Assembly (NCBI RefSeq): GCF_030272615.1
Contig: NC_081410.1
Location: forward strand, 117,187,140 to 117,251,139
Direction: 5' to 3'
From: Cryptomeria japonica
Lineage: Eukaryota; Streptophyta; Pinopsida; Cupressales; Cupressaceae
Length of the DNA stretch: 64,000 bases
Shown: in pieces, positions 34,048-47,211 of the stretch
Layout: each line of letters begins with the position of its first letter
Position numbering within the stretch: position 1 is the stretch's first letter
Translations under genes and position numbers: made by a program
Notes under the pieces: generated by a model
Told to the model about the DNA's origin: nothing
Database searches by the model: none
What the model saw: only the letters and a program-made list of their open reading frames with translations

Positions 34048-34827
34048 TGTAAACACCTAAAATTGTCATGTCTAATTAAATAAATATTTTATTTATTTAA
34101 TTATCTAAGCTTAATTCTTCTATTAATTAAATAAATCTTCATTTATTTAATTAATTCATTTATCCTCTTCTAGCCTTATTTCTCATTTAAATAAATAAAT
34201 TTATTTATTTAAATTATCCTTTTCCTAAATTAAATAAATATCTTATTTATTTAATTATCCCACTTCTTCTATTAATTAAATAAATCTTTATTTATTTAAT
34301 TAATTCATTAACCTTTTCTACCCATGACACATGTCATTCATCTCTTAATTCATACACTACCTACCCCTTTCATTATTTTATTATTTCTTTTACCTACCCT
34401 CTAATCATAGCCGACCTCCTTTTACACCTCTCAATTTTATCCCTCCATTTTATATTGTGTCTTCTATATAAGGAGATGCTTCCTTCATTATCAAACCCTA
34501 ATCAATCATTATAACTACTTGATCAATTGACTACTTGGCATATGTGATCCTACTTGCAACCACATTCCGTTCTTTGTTGAGCTCTTGTGCACATAAAATC
34601 TGAGAGCAAATATATCAAGCAAGATCAATGGAGATAGGAAGAAAGGAGATCCAAACCCTATTGGACATGTGATGGTATAATCTTTGTGATTTCATTTGAT
34701 TTGCATTGTCTTAGGTAATCTTCATATGTTATGGTGGATCTTTGTTGTTGTTAGGCTAGGGTTTTGTGGTTGAATTCATTTAGCCTTTCAATATCGTTAT
34801 TATTGTTATCCATTTTCACCATATACA
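34048..34827 (+). repeat. 3' LTR of Gypsy element B
   Basis: 780 bp. It starts TGTAAACACC (one base off the 5' copy), has TATATAAG at 34465-34472 and ends CATATACA, followed by ACCGG, the altered target duplication. Confidence 0.93.
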
Positions 34828-34832
34828 ACCGG

Positions 34833-34897
34833 TTGTTCTTTTTGCTTTATCTGGTGTTGTGTTACCAGTTTTCGGTATATCTTGCATGATGTTTGTG
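34833..34897. other. Short flank between element B and Copia D gag
   Basis: About 65 bases right of B's target duplication that would join 18593 if B were removed. No domain is recognised. Confidence 0.4.
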
Positions 34898-35664
34898 TTA
34901 GGCTACAAGGATGGGATGTCCTTCATTGGATCTCCCTACCTCGACTGCATTATCTTCCATCTCTTTCTCATATCTATATACTCTTATAGAAATTTCTCCC
35001 GGATCATATCTCCGCTTCCTAGAAACAGTAGCTTTGAATACATATTCAGTCTTAGGAAGGGAGTCTCCAAACTCGCTTAGCTCAAAAGTAACAAGTTTAC
35101 CATTCAACATGTCTCTTGTTACATTTGTCACAGTCAGGATCTCATCGATAGAAACAACTTTATGTTTATATGCAGGAGGCAAGGATCTCAGTAACTTAGC
35201 AACAATCTTTGACTCTTCTGGCACTCCACTGACACATTTGATTCCACAGACAAGCTTGTTTACTTTCCACATAAAAGAGTTGTCATTCTCATCTTCACTT
35301 ATCTTTAGGTTCTCATAGTTGCCTTTCAAGCTCCGTAGCTTAGCAATCTTTACATGACTATCTCCTTCATGCAAAGTTTCCAGTTTTACCCAGATCTCAT
35401 GTGCAGTCTCTAAGTCCATTACATTCATCATCTTGAAATTTGACAAGGCACTCAACAATGCTTCCTTCACTCTAATGTTATATTCTGCTTCCTTAACTTT
35501 GTCCAGAGTAGTAGGACCATTCTGCAGAACATTGTATACATTCTTAGTGACCTTCCAGTACTCTTATCCTATGCATCTTAAATAAAATTGCACCCGGTCT
35601 TCCAAAGAATGTAGTTCATTCCATCAAACCTCGGGTTGTCCTTCTTGAAAGAAAAGGTTGCCAT
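34898..35664 (-). pseudogene. gag of minus-strand Copia element D, partial
   Basis: From ATG 35664 (MATFSFKKDNPRFDGMNYIL) the protein has the start of a Copia gag. A frameshift near 35575-35590 leads into a 190-codon frame (35470-34898) with the UBN2-type gag core: AHEIWVKLETLHEGDS, LRSLKGNYENLK, LLRSLPPAYKHKV. It ends at a stop just before element B. The zinc knuckle and pol that should follow are absent here. Gag binds RNA and builds the particle. Confidence 0.85.
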
Positions 35665-35707
35665 CTTGGATCTTCCTCAAGCGGTCAAGATTCTTCCAGA
35701 GGATCTA

Positions 35708-35719
35708 GCTATGATACCA
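35708..35719 (-). other. Primer binding site of Copia element D
   Basis: On the minus strand TGGTATCATAGC follows the LTR end by two bases. It differs by one base from the standard initiator-Met site TGGTATCAGAGC. It sets the direction of element D. Confidence 0.85.
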
Positions 35720-35721
35720 AT

Positions 35722-37850
35722 TGTTGGTAACATGCAACAAATATAGGGGGGTGAATTAGTTTGCACAAAAAATTTCTATAACATACCACAAATCAGATTT
35801 GATAATTAACAATTAAAACATAAAGCAACACCACACCAATATCACGCATAACACCAATATTTTTGACATGGAAAACTAAGTTAAGGAAAAAACCATGGTG
35901 GGAACCTACCCACGATGAGATAATACCCTATTAGGAGTAAATGAAATATTACAATGGGGAATGCACATGCATTCATGCTCATTGCCTAGAGCTCACTGCT
36001 CAAACAAGAAACCAATAAAGACTACAACCACAAGGGAAGGCTCACTACCTTACATTAAGTCTCACTAACTTACAAAAGCATTCAGACAATAATCCAAATT
36101 ACATGAACTACAAAAATAGCATATGCATATGCCTGAGTATAGTTTTGGTTAAGCACACAGTCTACTCTACAACGCTTCTCTTCTCTCCTTCACACTTCTG
36201 AAAGATGAAGTTACTTGTTCACACATACAATTCAATCATACACTTACTCAAGGATCACAGACTCTCAATCTTACATGATTATTACATTTATTTATACACG
36301 ACATCAACCTATATTTCAAAAATCCTCCATACAAATTATAAAATAATAACCTCACATGCTACAACAACATATGCAGACCGTATAAATGTTGGCTAAGACA
36401 TAGTCTGGACCCAAATCAACACCATAATTTCGCAACACTTCCAATAATTATGCCTCAATCATCTGCAACATGCTACAACCACCAAGAATGTTGCATAACA
36501 CGAAGAACACCATCGAACCAAGAAAATCTTCAATAACATGCACAACGATCAATGCAGACCACCAATACTCATAGAACATGATCTAGAAATAGTCACAAGC
36601 AACATGAATTGAACCACAACAACAAGAATTACTAGAATCATCATCATCTCATCATTGAAGCTCAAGAACAACAATAAAACAGATTGTCAACATGAAAGAT
36701 TTGTTTGTGGACATCCAAATCATGAACCAATTGAACCGATGACACACATCAATGTCCAGAACACATCCCATACATCTAAAACTAAAGATATAGAAATTCC
36801 AGATTAATTCAGAGCACAAACTAGAATACTGAATAACAAAAACAACTGTATATCATTCTCAGTACTGGATCTCATAACTCGATCAGAACATCACACAGAC
36901 CACTAAAAATTATGTTGAATCAACTAGAGATACTTATCTCAAAATATATTAAACCACATCAACTCAACTGCAACACACTAACCAAACCAACTCATTTAAT
37001 CTGATTGCAATACTGGAATACACAAAAGAATATGTTGACATCAATGACAACACATCATTCCAGCAATCTCTTAGCAAGATCCAACAAGGCTAAATCTGAA
37101 TTGAAATACATCAATTGAATTGATTATACCTTCAATTGATGAAGCAATGTCCTTAGGATAGGTTCTCCATGTGTTGATGCAATAACATGATAAATCACAT
37201 AAAATCCATCATGAAATCATAATTGTAACATAAATGAAGATGCCTTGATGTAGTTTGTTTCTCCTTGAATCAGATTTGCTCTTGAAGTGTTGCTCTTGAA
37301 TTGGAATGATAACATAATGAGGAGGTAAGAATAAGATTTTGAAATGAATTGAGAGGGATGCCTTATATACGGATTTCATAAGGATAACTTAGAATTATCA
37401 TATCTTTGCATGGAGCTAGATTTGAATAGGATAGGACTATCTTATTATCCTCATGAAATTCAAGGCAAAAAGAGTAGGATCATGTGGCATTTAGCAACCT
37501 CATTCTGACACTTTCAGCTGGACCTTTTAGGAATGAAAGATAATAGGGTTCTAGTGCTAAAATTAAGTTTGTGTGACAATATATAATATATAGGCTAGGG
37601 AAACATGCCTTGATATTTAAAATAGGACATTATCTATGATAGAATAGGATAGTAGAAGATAAAGGGCACACCTAGAATTAAGGACCCCAACAAGAGTGCA
37701 ATGATGTATTAAAGTGGAATAAGACTCATAATATTGAACTAAATATTAATTAATTGCAATAAAGGTCTTATAACTCATAGAGGAATGGGAAATACTAAAA
37801 TGGGTGCTAGGAGAGTATGGAATTTGACATTCTAATTTTAAAGGTGTACA
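35722..37850 (-). repeat. 5' LTR of Copia element D (outer end uncertain)
   Basis: On the minus strand the LTR ends GTTACCAACA at 35722. It includes the GGAAAACTAAGTTAAGG / CCATGGTGGGAACC block (plus strand near 35868-35910) that similar Copia LTRs carry, and a minus-strand TATA box, TATATAAGG, near 37362. The outer boundary is not resolved. I place it near 37850, where the Gypsy E reading frame starts. Length would be about 2.1 kb, long for Copia, so another insertion may be hidden in it. Confidence 0.55.
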
Positions 37851-37852
37851 AT

Positions 37853-39600
37853 TTATGATGCTACACATGTAAAGATTGTTGATAACGTCAACATGTCCTC
37901 TAAACATTCAAACAAGAACTCCTTCATAGAGGAGGTAGGTGACTTGGTCCAAGGTGATGAAATGGGAGTTGCATTGTCAACCTTTGAAAGAGGGGTAGTG
38001 GTAACTTTTGGAGAAGGCAGAGCCTTCTCCACTACAAGTATAAAAGAAGAAAAAGAGGTCATAGGAACTTATTTTTGTTAGAACATGGATTTTCTTAAAC
38101 ATGTGTTTAGGTGACTCTGGTGAAGGCCTCACATCAACCATAGCAGGTCTAAGAACCTTGAGAAAGCTATGATGAAGATGTGGAGGTGGAGCAAGTGGAC
38201 TAGAGAATGTTGCACTAGACACAACCTATGTATGCAACATGTTGATCAATTGAGAAAAAAAAGGGATATCTGAAAGCGAGGTGATGAGAAACAACTCCAA
38301 GGATAGAGCGATGAAAACCTGTATTCACTTATGGTGAGTCTCATCAATAATCCCAGAGCGGTGAGAAGCAACATATAAGATGGCGTGGAAGTATATGCTA
38401 AGCTAGTAGTGGGAGAAACAAAAATAGAAGTAGGCACAGATGAAGCAGACACCAAAGATTTGCCTGCATCTTTCAAAGATACCTCATGTTCTCAAGCCTT
38501 TGCCTGTCGATGATGCTTACACTCACAGACATGTTGGTTCTGAGGTAGATGGGGAGTAGGAAGAGAAATTTGAGAAGAACAAATATCATCTTTCTCCATA
38601 AGAGAGGCCATCAACATCATAAGTAGTAGAGAAGAAGGCCTAACCGATGAAGCAAGAGTTTCCACTATAGGCTCAACCATAGACACCTTTCCCTGTTTCG
38701 CTCTACTAACAGTCAAATTAATGGGAGACTCCCTCAAAGACTGAGATACATGATCTAGAGATGAAGGACAAGCATGAGGCAAACACCTACCCTTGCTATA
38801 ATGAGTAGGGTGAGGGATATTTGCTAGGATTAGTAGCTCAAATAGAGAGCAAGCCTTATATTTTGACAACATGGGTGCCTTTCCCTTGTCCGTGGTAGCC
38901 ATAGTTGGAAGAACAAAATACACTACTAGAGGTTGCATAGGCCTTGATAGATAGAGAGGTCTACACTGAGGAATGAGCCTATCCTTAACCCCTAATGTTT
39001 AGGGAGTTAAGGACATAACACACTGCAATACATGAGCATAAAATGGAGGAGCAAAGAAAAATGTAGGAGGAGCCAAATATATAATAGGTTGGATCGATTT
39101 AGGTGCTAGTTCCTCTACCTTGTATTTATAACAAACCTTATACAATAGATCACCATGAGGAAGCATAGGCCCATTGAAGAAAGCCAAAAATGATTGGGAG
39201 AAAAGCTCTTATGGGCCACCAATAACTAATACCCAATGTCCTAAATAACATTCATGGTATTCTCATGAGGAAATTTCATACATGGACCGCATCCATAGTG
39301 ATCGGTTAGGGAATACCTAAATTTACTTGAAATAGATCCGACTCAGAGATAACAACAAATGTGCTAGATACCGCCTTGGGTCCCATGATGATCATTAAGG
39401 TGGTGCACCCTAAAGGTGGAATAGATAACCCATCATGCATTTGGATGGCAGCACGCCAATTGTCATGTCTCTCCCAATGAAGACCATTAATAAATAGAAC
39501 CTCTTCTAAAGCGACATTGACTCTGCATGTAGCATCAACCATAACACATCTAATAGTGTTATCATTTATCTTCACAAGGATGTAGAGAGGAGTCGGCTCC
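37853..39600 (-). pseudogene. Protease and downstream part of minus-strand Gypsy element E
   Basis: The 39575-39306 frame has a retroviral-type aspartic protease: TIRCVMVDATCRVNVALEE (catalytic Asp in VDA), IPPLGCTTLMI and VVISESDLFQVNLGIP. Broken frames continue leftward to about 37853, with an acidic segment ending FLFECLEDMLTLSTI. No reverse transcriptase or integrase is seen. The shorter ORFs at 38999-39187 and 38492-38938 probably belong to the linker between protease and pol. The element is truncated or non-autonomous. Confidence 0.65.
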
Positions 39601-40065
39601 TAGTAATATGAAGCATACAAAGGTGTGAAAGATACATTAGAACATTTCATCCTATGACATGAGGGTGAGATCAGAGTGATACTGACCATATTTACATAAG
39701 GGCCATCACTCGATGCAGGAGTAGATGATGTAGAAATGAAATTTGACAAACATATCTGAAATGGATCGGTATAGATTTGAATCTCATTTTTTGCCTTGTC
39801 AAAAAACTTATTAGATTTCTAATTTTTTCTCTTTGACTTAGATGGCATTACTGTCTATATGGTCAAGAAGAATATGTCAAAAAAGCATACAATTCTCAAT
39901 GTCATGGCCAAGCACACGATGATATTGGTATAATTTTGAGTCGTCATACCAGCAAGGGTATGGTCTATTTTCAAGAAGTGGTTTGATCTTGGGGAGGGTC
40001 ACTAGATTATCTTTCAATAGTTTTTACAATATGCTCAAGTAAGAATCATATAATGTAGTTAATAC
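39601..40065 (-). pseudogene. gag-protease junction of Gypsy element E
   Basis: Broken minus-strand frames between gag and protease, with a basic stretch near 39820-39845. Several stops and frameshifts. No separate domain is recognised. Confidence 0.4.
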
Positions 40066-41537
40066 TCAATTTTGTTGAGGATATTGCACATTTTTCACAG
40101 TTACCCATGGAATTGTAATTAAATTTGCCAAAACTTTATTCTTTTGGGACCCTCCCAAGGAAGATGTACCTCTAAAGGTATTAGCATGAGAGTTTAGAGC
40201 CGCATCTCTGAATTGAGTGAGCATATGTTGATAATCAATGAGAGCTCTACAAAGATTGATACAGTTTAGATATTTGTTTAAGGGAATTTTCTCCCTTAAT
40301 GTTAGTTGCAAATTTCTAATAAACATTGTTTGAAGATCACTATTTGGCAAGGAAAAGAGGACTTTTGTTGATATAGATGGATATCTCAAGATAAATTCAA
40401 TGATTTTCTCATTCGGCTTTTGTTTGCAACAAACAAGGTTAGTGATGGTGAACTTGCAACCAGTATTAACTTGGAATTGTTTGAGAAATTCATGCATTAA
40501 TTCATCAAAATTATTAATCAAGTAATCTGGTAAACAATTATACCACTCTAATGAGATCCCTTTGAGAGACCATGAGAATAAATTAAGCATAATATGATCC
40601 TGATTATGATAGTCACTATATAAGGTAAAGAAAGTATCAATGTGTAAATGGAAATCTCCATCCTAGATTGTACTGATATAATTTTAGACTTTCAACCCCT
40701 TAGGGAAGGGTATCATCAAGGATATTCAATGTGAGTGGGCTATGATGATATTATGGTGGAAGCAAGGGTTGATTAATAACATTCAAAAGGTTAGCAAGAT
40801 GTTGTTGAAGCTAGTCTGTGTTCTACAATATGGTGGTAAGGATAGGATTTCTAGGTGGAGGTAGATTATCTGCACTAGTAGAAGCATGAGCACTAGAACC
40901 AACATCGACACCAATGCCAAAACTAGTCCTAGTGCCAACACTACAACCTACACTTGTGCTAGTGCCAACAAAAGTAACATGAATAATGGATGTAACAATG
41001 GAGCTAGGTGGAGGTATGGTATACCCCAAGGGAACTTGAGAGACATTGATACTTACAATGGTACCACCAAATAAAGAATCAATATTAGGACCTATATCCA
41101 TAATGCGAACCGATATCCAAAGCATAACAACACTGATATAAGGACTGTTGATGTTATATTGAGTACTCTTAGGATTAGGGCCAACAAGGGACACATGAAA
41201 GCCTACTATCATAAACAATACCCTAAGCACCTCTAGGCCATTATGATTTGAAATAAGCATTTCTCTCAAATTATTAACATAGTCGACTTGAAGGAGGATA
41301 TTCTCTTGATTTAGATAGCCTTAAAAATCCCTTAGTTTCTCCTCTAGGGATTGAATTTGATTGAATGGAACCATTAGACTCATGATCCATGGGAGGAGGA
41401 GATCCCAAAGGGGTATTAGTTGGTGTACTATTTTGGGCATTGGGTTGAGAGCTAGATGTAGAATAACCACCAAGACCTGACATAAGAGACCATCGAGCAA
41501 AAGGATCATTAGGATCCACAGTCCCCGAGAACATCAA
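40066..41537 (-). pseudogene. gag of minus-strand Gypsy element E, broken
   Basis: The 40590-40066 frame carries the Gypsy gag core: LFSWSLKGISLEWYNCLPD, HEFLKQFQVNTGC, LVCCKQKPNEKIIEFILRY. Upstream pieces at 41269-40823 and 41537-41274 (DPNDPFARWSLMSG, Ser/Pro/Asn-rich) form its N-terminal part. Frameshifts separate the pieces. The gag lacks a visible zinc knuckle. Confidence 0.7.
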
Positions 41538-41761
41538 TCCAAGTCATACAGGACTATATCAATTAGGAGGAATGTTAAGTCTAGAAGTCCTCCTCACTAC
41601 AACCCTAGAAGTAGTTTGGGTCATAAAGCTCATAGACAAGCTCCACAAAACTTCAATAACCTTAAGGATGTGTGAGAGAAAGACCTAAAACAAGCATTGA
41701 TTGTTTAAATTTATGCAAAAATTTTACAATATTTTTAAATAAATTTCAAACAATAGGCAAG

Positions 41762-41779
41762 TTCATGTAGGGTTCACCA
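41762..41779 (-). other. Possible primer binding site of Gypsy element E
   Basis: On the minus strand TGGTGAACCCTACATGAA follows three bases after an LTR-like end (…CTTACA at 41783). The geometry equals that of elements A and B. The tRNA was not identified. Confidence 0.5.
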
Positions 41780-41782
41780 AAA

Positions 41783-42960
41783 TGTAAGGTAGGAAAAGTG
41801 AACCACTTTGAAGGTGGTCAAACCTCTCAAAGACTCCCTAACCTCCTTTATACTCAAAGTAAACCTTTGGGCCCTTTGACCTCCAAGTTTACTCACTAAG
41901 GATAAAAGTGTGTTCAATTTATTTGATGCTAATAGATAAAAGTGTTTTGACTATGGGAATTGAAGGTGTAGGTTACTTAGACTGTCTAATGGACTTTGTG
42001 AGCTCTCTATCCAAGATGCATATATGGATTGAGGATGACAATGTGGCGTGATAGTGTCCCATACAAATAAGACATAGAGGTTGTACCAAAAAGTACAAAA
42101 GTGATTAGACACATATTTAAAGTACCAAATGTGATAAAAATAAAGACAAAAATATGAAACCAACTGCAATGAATAAACAAAGGACAAAGACAGGGAAGAT
42201 AATTTCATAAGAGGTCCAGCAAATGAAGCCTCCATTGAATACTATTTCATTCTTATCCAAACCTAAACAAAAAACAAGGATGAAAATGTTGGGTTAGTAA
42301 TTTAGAGATTTGTCATATTCAAACCATCGTTTCAGTGTTTCCACCTCTATGAACAACCAAGATTGATGGATTGATAAATGATAATGAAAAAACAATAAAA
42401 AAGAGAGTATAAAATGATATACTAAATAGAGATAAGAAATAAGAAATGCAATGGGTAAGAGATAAAAAAACTCCCCTTCACCACTGAGAAGTTGAATCTC
42501 AATGGAGTGAGCACAAGTATAAATCCCTTAAATGTATGAGGCTTTAATGATGGTGATAGTGCAACAAAACTAATGATAAAACCTCAAGAATAAAATGAAA
42601 GAGCTTAATATTGTAAGATATAGCTAGAAAGAGAAAGAAGGTTGCAAAAAATGAAGCAAAAAGTTAAGACAAAGGGACTGGAGAAGCATCCCGACTTTGG
42701 TGCACACTAGAGGAGGTCTTACATTGCCAAAATTAGTAGGCGTGACATCTCAACAACCACCTTTGGTTTGAATATTCATGAGATGAATGCATAGTGCACA
42801 AACATCTCCACGACGTATACGTGTCCTAGAATAAAATAGTCCACATAGTTAGAAATTTAGGCATAAAGGATGACAAGGCAGGTGCAGTACAAAGATGAGG
42901 TCAAATCTTGGTCATCATCTCCAATTCGTCTTAAAGAGAAGGTGTGATGTGACAAAATTA
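41783..42960 (-). repeat. Probable 5' LTR of Gypsy element E and unassigned flank
   Basis: Starting at 41783 (plus-strand TGTAAGGTAGG) the sequence has no coding potential and is the expected place of E's LTR on the minus strand. The outer LTR end is not visible, and no second copy was found in the window, so its length is unknown. The rightmost part (about 42480-42960) may be flank. Confidence 0.4.
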
Positions 42961-42973
42961 CACAAGGTTTAAT

Positions 42974-43860
42974 TTACGATATTACAACCTTGTTGTTTGC
43001 TTCCTCTAGAAGTACCTCAATAGGGGATCCTGAAGCTTCATCCTTCTCTACCAATTGAGGAGAATTTCTAGCATCAATTTCATTGATTCCCCTATTCCTG
43101 ATCCAAAAGTCATTTATTTCATGAATAGTATTTATATTCGTTGTAGCTGTTGATGTGTAGGTATCCTCCACCTTTCCTTGGTTCTTTATATTTATTTCAT
43201 CAATTAATAGCTTTGTTGGATCTCATGGTAGCCCTTCCACGACCATTCCCTTGTCCTCAACATTCAAGATTTGTGTCATTTGTGGCAGTGTTGCATTCTT
43301 ATGGCTTTGAAATCCACTTTATAGGAGCCAATTTAGGTTAAGCTACCTCAAAGTGTTCTCTAATTTCACACCTACAATAATAAAATAGTCATTCCCTAAT
43401 CACGATTGCTTTCTCCCACACTTCACCCACTTAATAAAGCCAAACAATTTGAGGAATTTGATCAATTAATATCAACTCGATTCTAACAAAGAGGACAAAT
43501 TTTATTGTCCCCATATCCAACCCAAGAAGAAGATCAAATTCAGAGCCAATTAAGTGTAAACAATCCACTGTCTAGTATTCATAGGGCAAATTGTTTAGCC
43601 ACAATCCCGAAAGCACTATTTGATAGGGATTTAGAGATGGAGTTAAAGTTTTAGCCCACCTCTGCACAAACTTTAGGTTCACACAACATCACCATAGGGA
43701 GGCATGCAAGACATTTTATCAATATTTTTTTAAGTTGAATTCTACTATAAAGAAATTCTTGTGAAAAAAACTAATTTCTATTGCTGACTTCCATTTGGAG
43801 GCTATACATGATCTAATTTTTTCCCTACTAGGGTTTCTTCCTATTGCCTTTGTCATTAAG
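42974..43860 (-). pseudogene. LINE ORF1-like fragment (DUF4283-type)
   Basis: Broken minus-strand translation at 43740-43440 resembles the DUF4283 domain of plant LINE ORF1: SGLWLNNLPYEY, then HLIGSEFDLLLGWDMG and a following IELILIDQIP segment. The frame at 43171-42974 (Asn/Thr/Glu-rich) would be the variable tail. ORF1 proteins bind LINE RNA. ORF2 is not found next to it. The assignment rests on motif pattern only. Confidence 0.45.
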
Positions 43861-46189
43861 GCTTTCTGGCTTAAAAAATCAACTTATTATCAATCATGGT
43901 AGATACATTGATTTAATAGTTCTTTGGGTTTCTATGATTGATGGGGTAATATGTGGTCGATATTTTGGCTTTGTTGTGCACATACAACCTTCTTGGCTTC
44001 TTTGAATACCTAGAAAAATACTCTTTGTTTACTTCTTGGTAGCTTTTCCTTGCTCTCCCTACCAGAATATAATTTGAACCTATGTTGAATGGTGGGATCA
44101 AAAGGTGGTTGTGGCTTGCAATACTATTTCATTTGTAAATTTATTGCATGTCCTTTGTCTTTATCTCATGATACTACATTGGCTTTGAAGCTTGCGCGTT
44201 GCCCACTTTTGGTTCATCGTGAGCTTACTAATCATCTTGATTACAAATAGCTCACAAAATTAGAGAAAATATATAAATAGTAAATAGGCTCTCATGATAC
44301 AGATATATGATATCACACAATATCATGGCCCTCGGCTCTCTACTTGGAGTATAGCTCCTTAAATCCTCATTGTTGCCTTTTATGCTACCATAGAATGCCA
44401 CTCTAACCAAGAGTGTAACTATCTTCTTTACAAATAATCCATATTTTTGTAGTAATTCCAAAAGGAGTATATAGGTTCTCGTGATGGAGAGTCTTTACAT
44501 TCTTTGTGGCTTTTGGATAATAGCTACTCTACTCCTTGCCACTGCCATCCTTATTGCCATGGAATTCTATTCTAACCCAAGACTATTAGTATCTTTATTA
44601 CCAAAAGATTAAGTTTTTAAGCAATAAAAAAGGAATACCTAGGCTCTCATGATGCATAGCCTTACATTAAACTTACTTGAAACACTCTTGTGACTAATGG
44701 TTGAGAAATTTAAGCATATCTAGTTTGCTCCTTGCCATTGATATAGAATGCTACTCTGATGCAAAAGTTCCTCTTCTCCAATCTATCTTACTCCAACAAA
44801 GGAGAATCCCTGGGAACAACCATTGCTATTTCTTTTTTATCCATGCTCTAGATCCTTAGATAATGGACTAAAAATCAATGGATCAATCTAAGAGTTTGAA
44901 AGGTTCATTTGAATTTTGAGTCCCCTTTGATACATCATGGAAAGACAACAAACAATGAAGTATCTTGATGCATCAACTTATAGATGCAAAGGTTGTTTGA
45001 ATTTCAAGTCCCCTTCAACATGCCATAAGAATACAAAAAAAAACTATCTAAGAAAGGTGTCACCATAGGTGTCACATCTTTGGAGGCTCAAAACTATACA
45101 ATAAGTTATATGGGAATGAAATTCACATCTTTTGATGTGTAATGAATAACACATTATTTATCCATGACTATTCATCATTTGACTTTATTTCATTTTGAAA
45201 GGCCACAATCCTCTTTTCCAAGGACATGATTTACTTTCATAATTATTTCATGGAAGACACATTTTTAGATAGATACTTGGTATTATGAGGTGATTGTATA
45301 GTCAAATTATATTCTTTTCCTCAACTTATCACTTTCACACTTATTCACATTACTCAACTATAGAATATGTCCACTTGTGGCCCATGCCTAAAAAATTGTA
45401 AGTAGATTCTAAGTGGGGAGATAGGAGTGATCCCAATATGGATTAGACAAAAATGTAAAATCCAAAGATTTGATAGAAGCCTTAGATTTAAAATGGGGAA
45501 GATAAATAAGTAGATTAGGTTATTTACCAAAAGCCGAAAGAGTGAAACTACTAGTTGTTACCACCTGCAAATCTTAATCCAAGGTAGAGGAACATTATAA
45601 TTTTGTCACATTCCATTTTGTAAGGACAATAGATTGAATGATCCTCTAAATATTAACTTGCCACAACCTAAGAATTAAGAAGTAAAAGTATGTTGAGCTC
45701 TATAACTTCTTTGTAACTTAAAAATGAAATACTTTCAGGCTTACCATTGGCAATGTCATTATGGTGGACTTAGACCAAATAACATGACACATTTTTCACA
45801 ATTATAAAATATAATTGTCATTCAAGGTCATCCAATTGAAGGAGACATCACCATTCAAAGCATCCGAGTAATAAGCCAAACCTATATAGAAAGCGAAAGG
45901 CAAAGGCTATTGATGACATGGTATTTTTCACAACACAAGAATTGTGTACATACAATATATTGATTTAAACCTTCTCATGGTGATCTAAAAAGAAAGAGGG
46001 ATTATGTATATAAATAATACTACAACATACTTGAATCTTCCATTTCCATCAGTAACATTCTCCTCCACTTCTATTGGTTACTTTAACACCTCATAACTAG
46101 CAATGTGAATCAAAATAAATCAAAAAATATTTTTATGTACCCATATGTGCTACAACTATAAGAATTCCTCTAGGCATAAATAATCTGTT
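43861..46189. other. Unassigned decayed DNA
   Basis: 2.3 kb with many stops in all frames. It contains a three-unit tandem repeat (annotated) and a smaller duplication near 44895-45020 sharing TTTGAATTT..GAGTCCCCTT. No domain is recognised. Confidence 0.4.
44283..44770. repeat. Tandem repeat, about 180-190 bases, three diverged units
   Basis: Units begin with AGGCTCTCATGATAC (44283), AGGTTCTCGTGATGG (44472) and AGGCTCTCATGATGC (44651). Each has an internal match: GAATGCCACTCTAACC, GAATTCTATTCTAACC and GAATGCTACTCTGATG. The units are strongly diverged and therefore old. Confidence 0.7.
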
Positions 46190-47012
46190 AGAATGTGGTG
46201 CCAAAAGTCTGATAACTATGGGTTGATTTTAGGATTTCATAGGCCTAAATATGATTACAAAACTAATACTAGCTGTATTCTGATTGTTACATTGTATGTT
46301 GGTGATATGTTGTTATTTGGTAATGGAAAATATTTGATTTCGAACTTGAAGTCTTGGTTGTCAACATAGTTTGAGATGAAAGATCTAGATGCAACTAGGT
46401 ACATTCTTGAGGATGTAAATAAGAAGATATAGAGGTACCATAAAGCTTTGTTTAATATAAAGCATGTGAACTTGGTGTTGGAGAGATTCATGCTCATCTC
46501 AACTTGCAAATCCTTGGTAGTCCTTATTTTGCAAGGAACAAAATTATCCATGGTCAACTATGAAAAATCTTCTACTAAGATGGACGACATGAAAAGAGTA
46601 CCATATGCAAGTGTTATTGGATGTTTAATGTATGCCATGGTCTACCCAAGCTAAATCATTTATCAAGTTGTCGGAGTCCTTAGTTGTTTATGGCTAATCT
46701 TGGATAGGTACATTAGCATGCAATGAAGAGAGAAATCAAATACATATGTTGTATTTCTAAGTATTCCTTACGTTTTCATGGGTATCTTACCAGACCTCAA
46801 AATTTAGTTTGTATTCATCAATATCTGGATTCAAATTAGGAATACAACATTTACAATAAAAGATGCACCAATAGATATATGTTCATAATATTTGGTGGTG
46901 CTATTAGTAGGATGAATGATAGACTAATAGACACTTCATCCACTACATAAGATGAGTATATGATAGCTACACATGCTTGCAAGGAAGATTTTTGGTTTGA
47001 GAGGTTATGTTG
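46190..47012 (+). pseudogene. Copia element F: reverse transcriptase and RNase H start, broken
   Basis: Broken translation shows the C-terminal part of Copia reverse transcriptase: TLYVGDMLLFGNG (YVDD box changed to YVGD), FEMKDLDATRYIL, VLERFMLIS, then VPYASVIGCLMYAMVY and the RNase H start TSSTT.DEYMIATHACKE. Many stops and shifts. The sequence is cut at 47012 by an insertion and resumes at 52010. The 5' part of the element is missing or beyond recognition. Confidence 0.85.
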
Positions 47013-47211
47013 TTTAAGGACCTCCATAATTACATATTACACAAAATACATTCAATAAACATAAATTAATAACACGTATTCAAATTTACAAAATCTATGT
47101 CATGATTTTTACATAGTGACATGAATATTTAAACCAATAAGACCTGACAAGGTAGAATTTAAAGATACATAATCTTTTAGAATAGACAAAAAGGTCAAAT
47201 ACATTGAATAT

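Larger units (their letters stand above)
18594..34827 (+). mobile_element. Gypsy element B, near-complete Tat-like LTR retrotransposon
   Basis: 16.2 kb with two 780-bp LTRs (18594-19373 and 34048-34827). The flanks ACTGG (18589-18593) and ACCGG (34828-34832) are a 5-bp target duplication with one later change. Order: LTR, primer site, 2.2-kb leader, gag, protease, reverse transcriptase, RNase H, second RNase H, integrase, 4.9-kb 3' region with an antisense plant mobile domain gene, polypurine tract, LTR. The two RNase H domains and the absence of a chromodomain fit the Tat lineage of plant Ty3/Gypsy. About twelve in-frame stops and a mutated reverse transcriptase active site show it is dead. 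Confidence 0.94.

Noticed and set aside
46448-46654. 68-codon plus-strand ORF as a separate gene
   Set aside because: It is a fragment of Copia F reverse transcriptase (VPYASVIGCLMYAM) in a broken frame.
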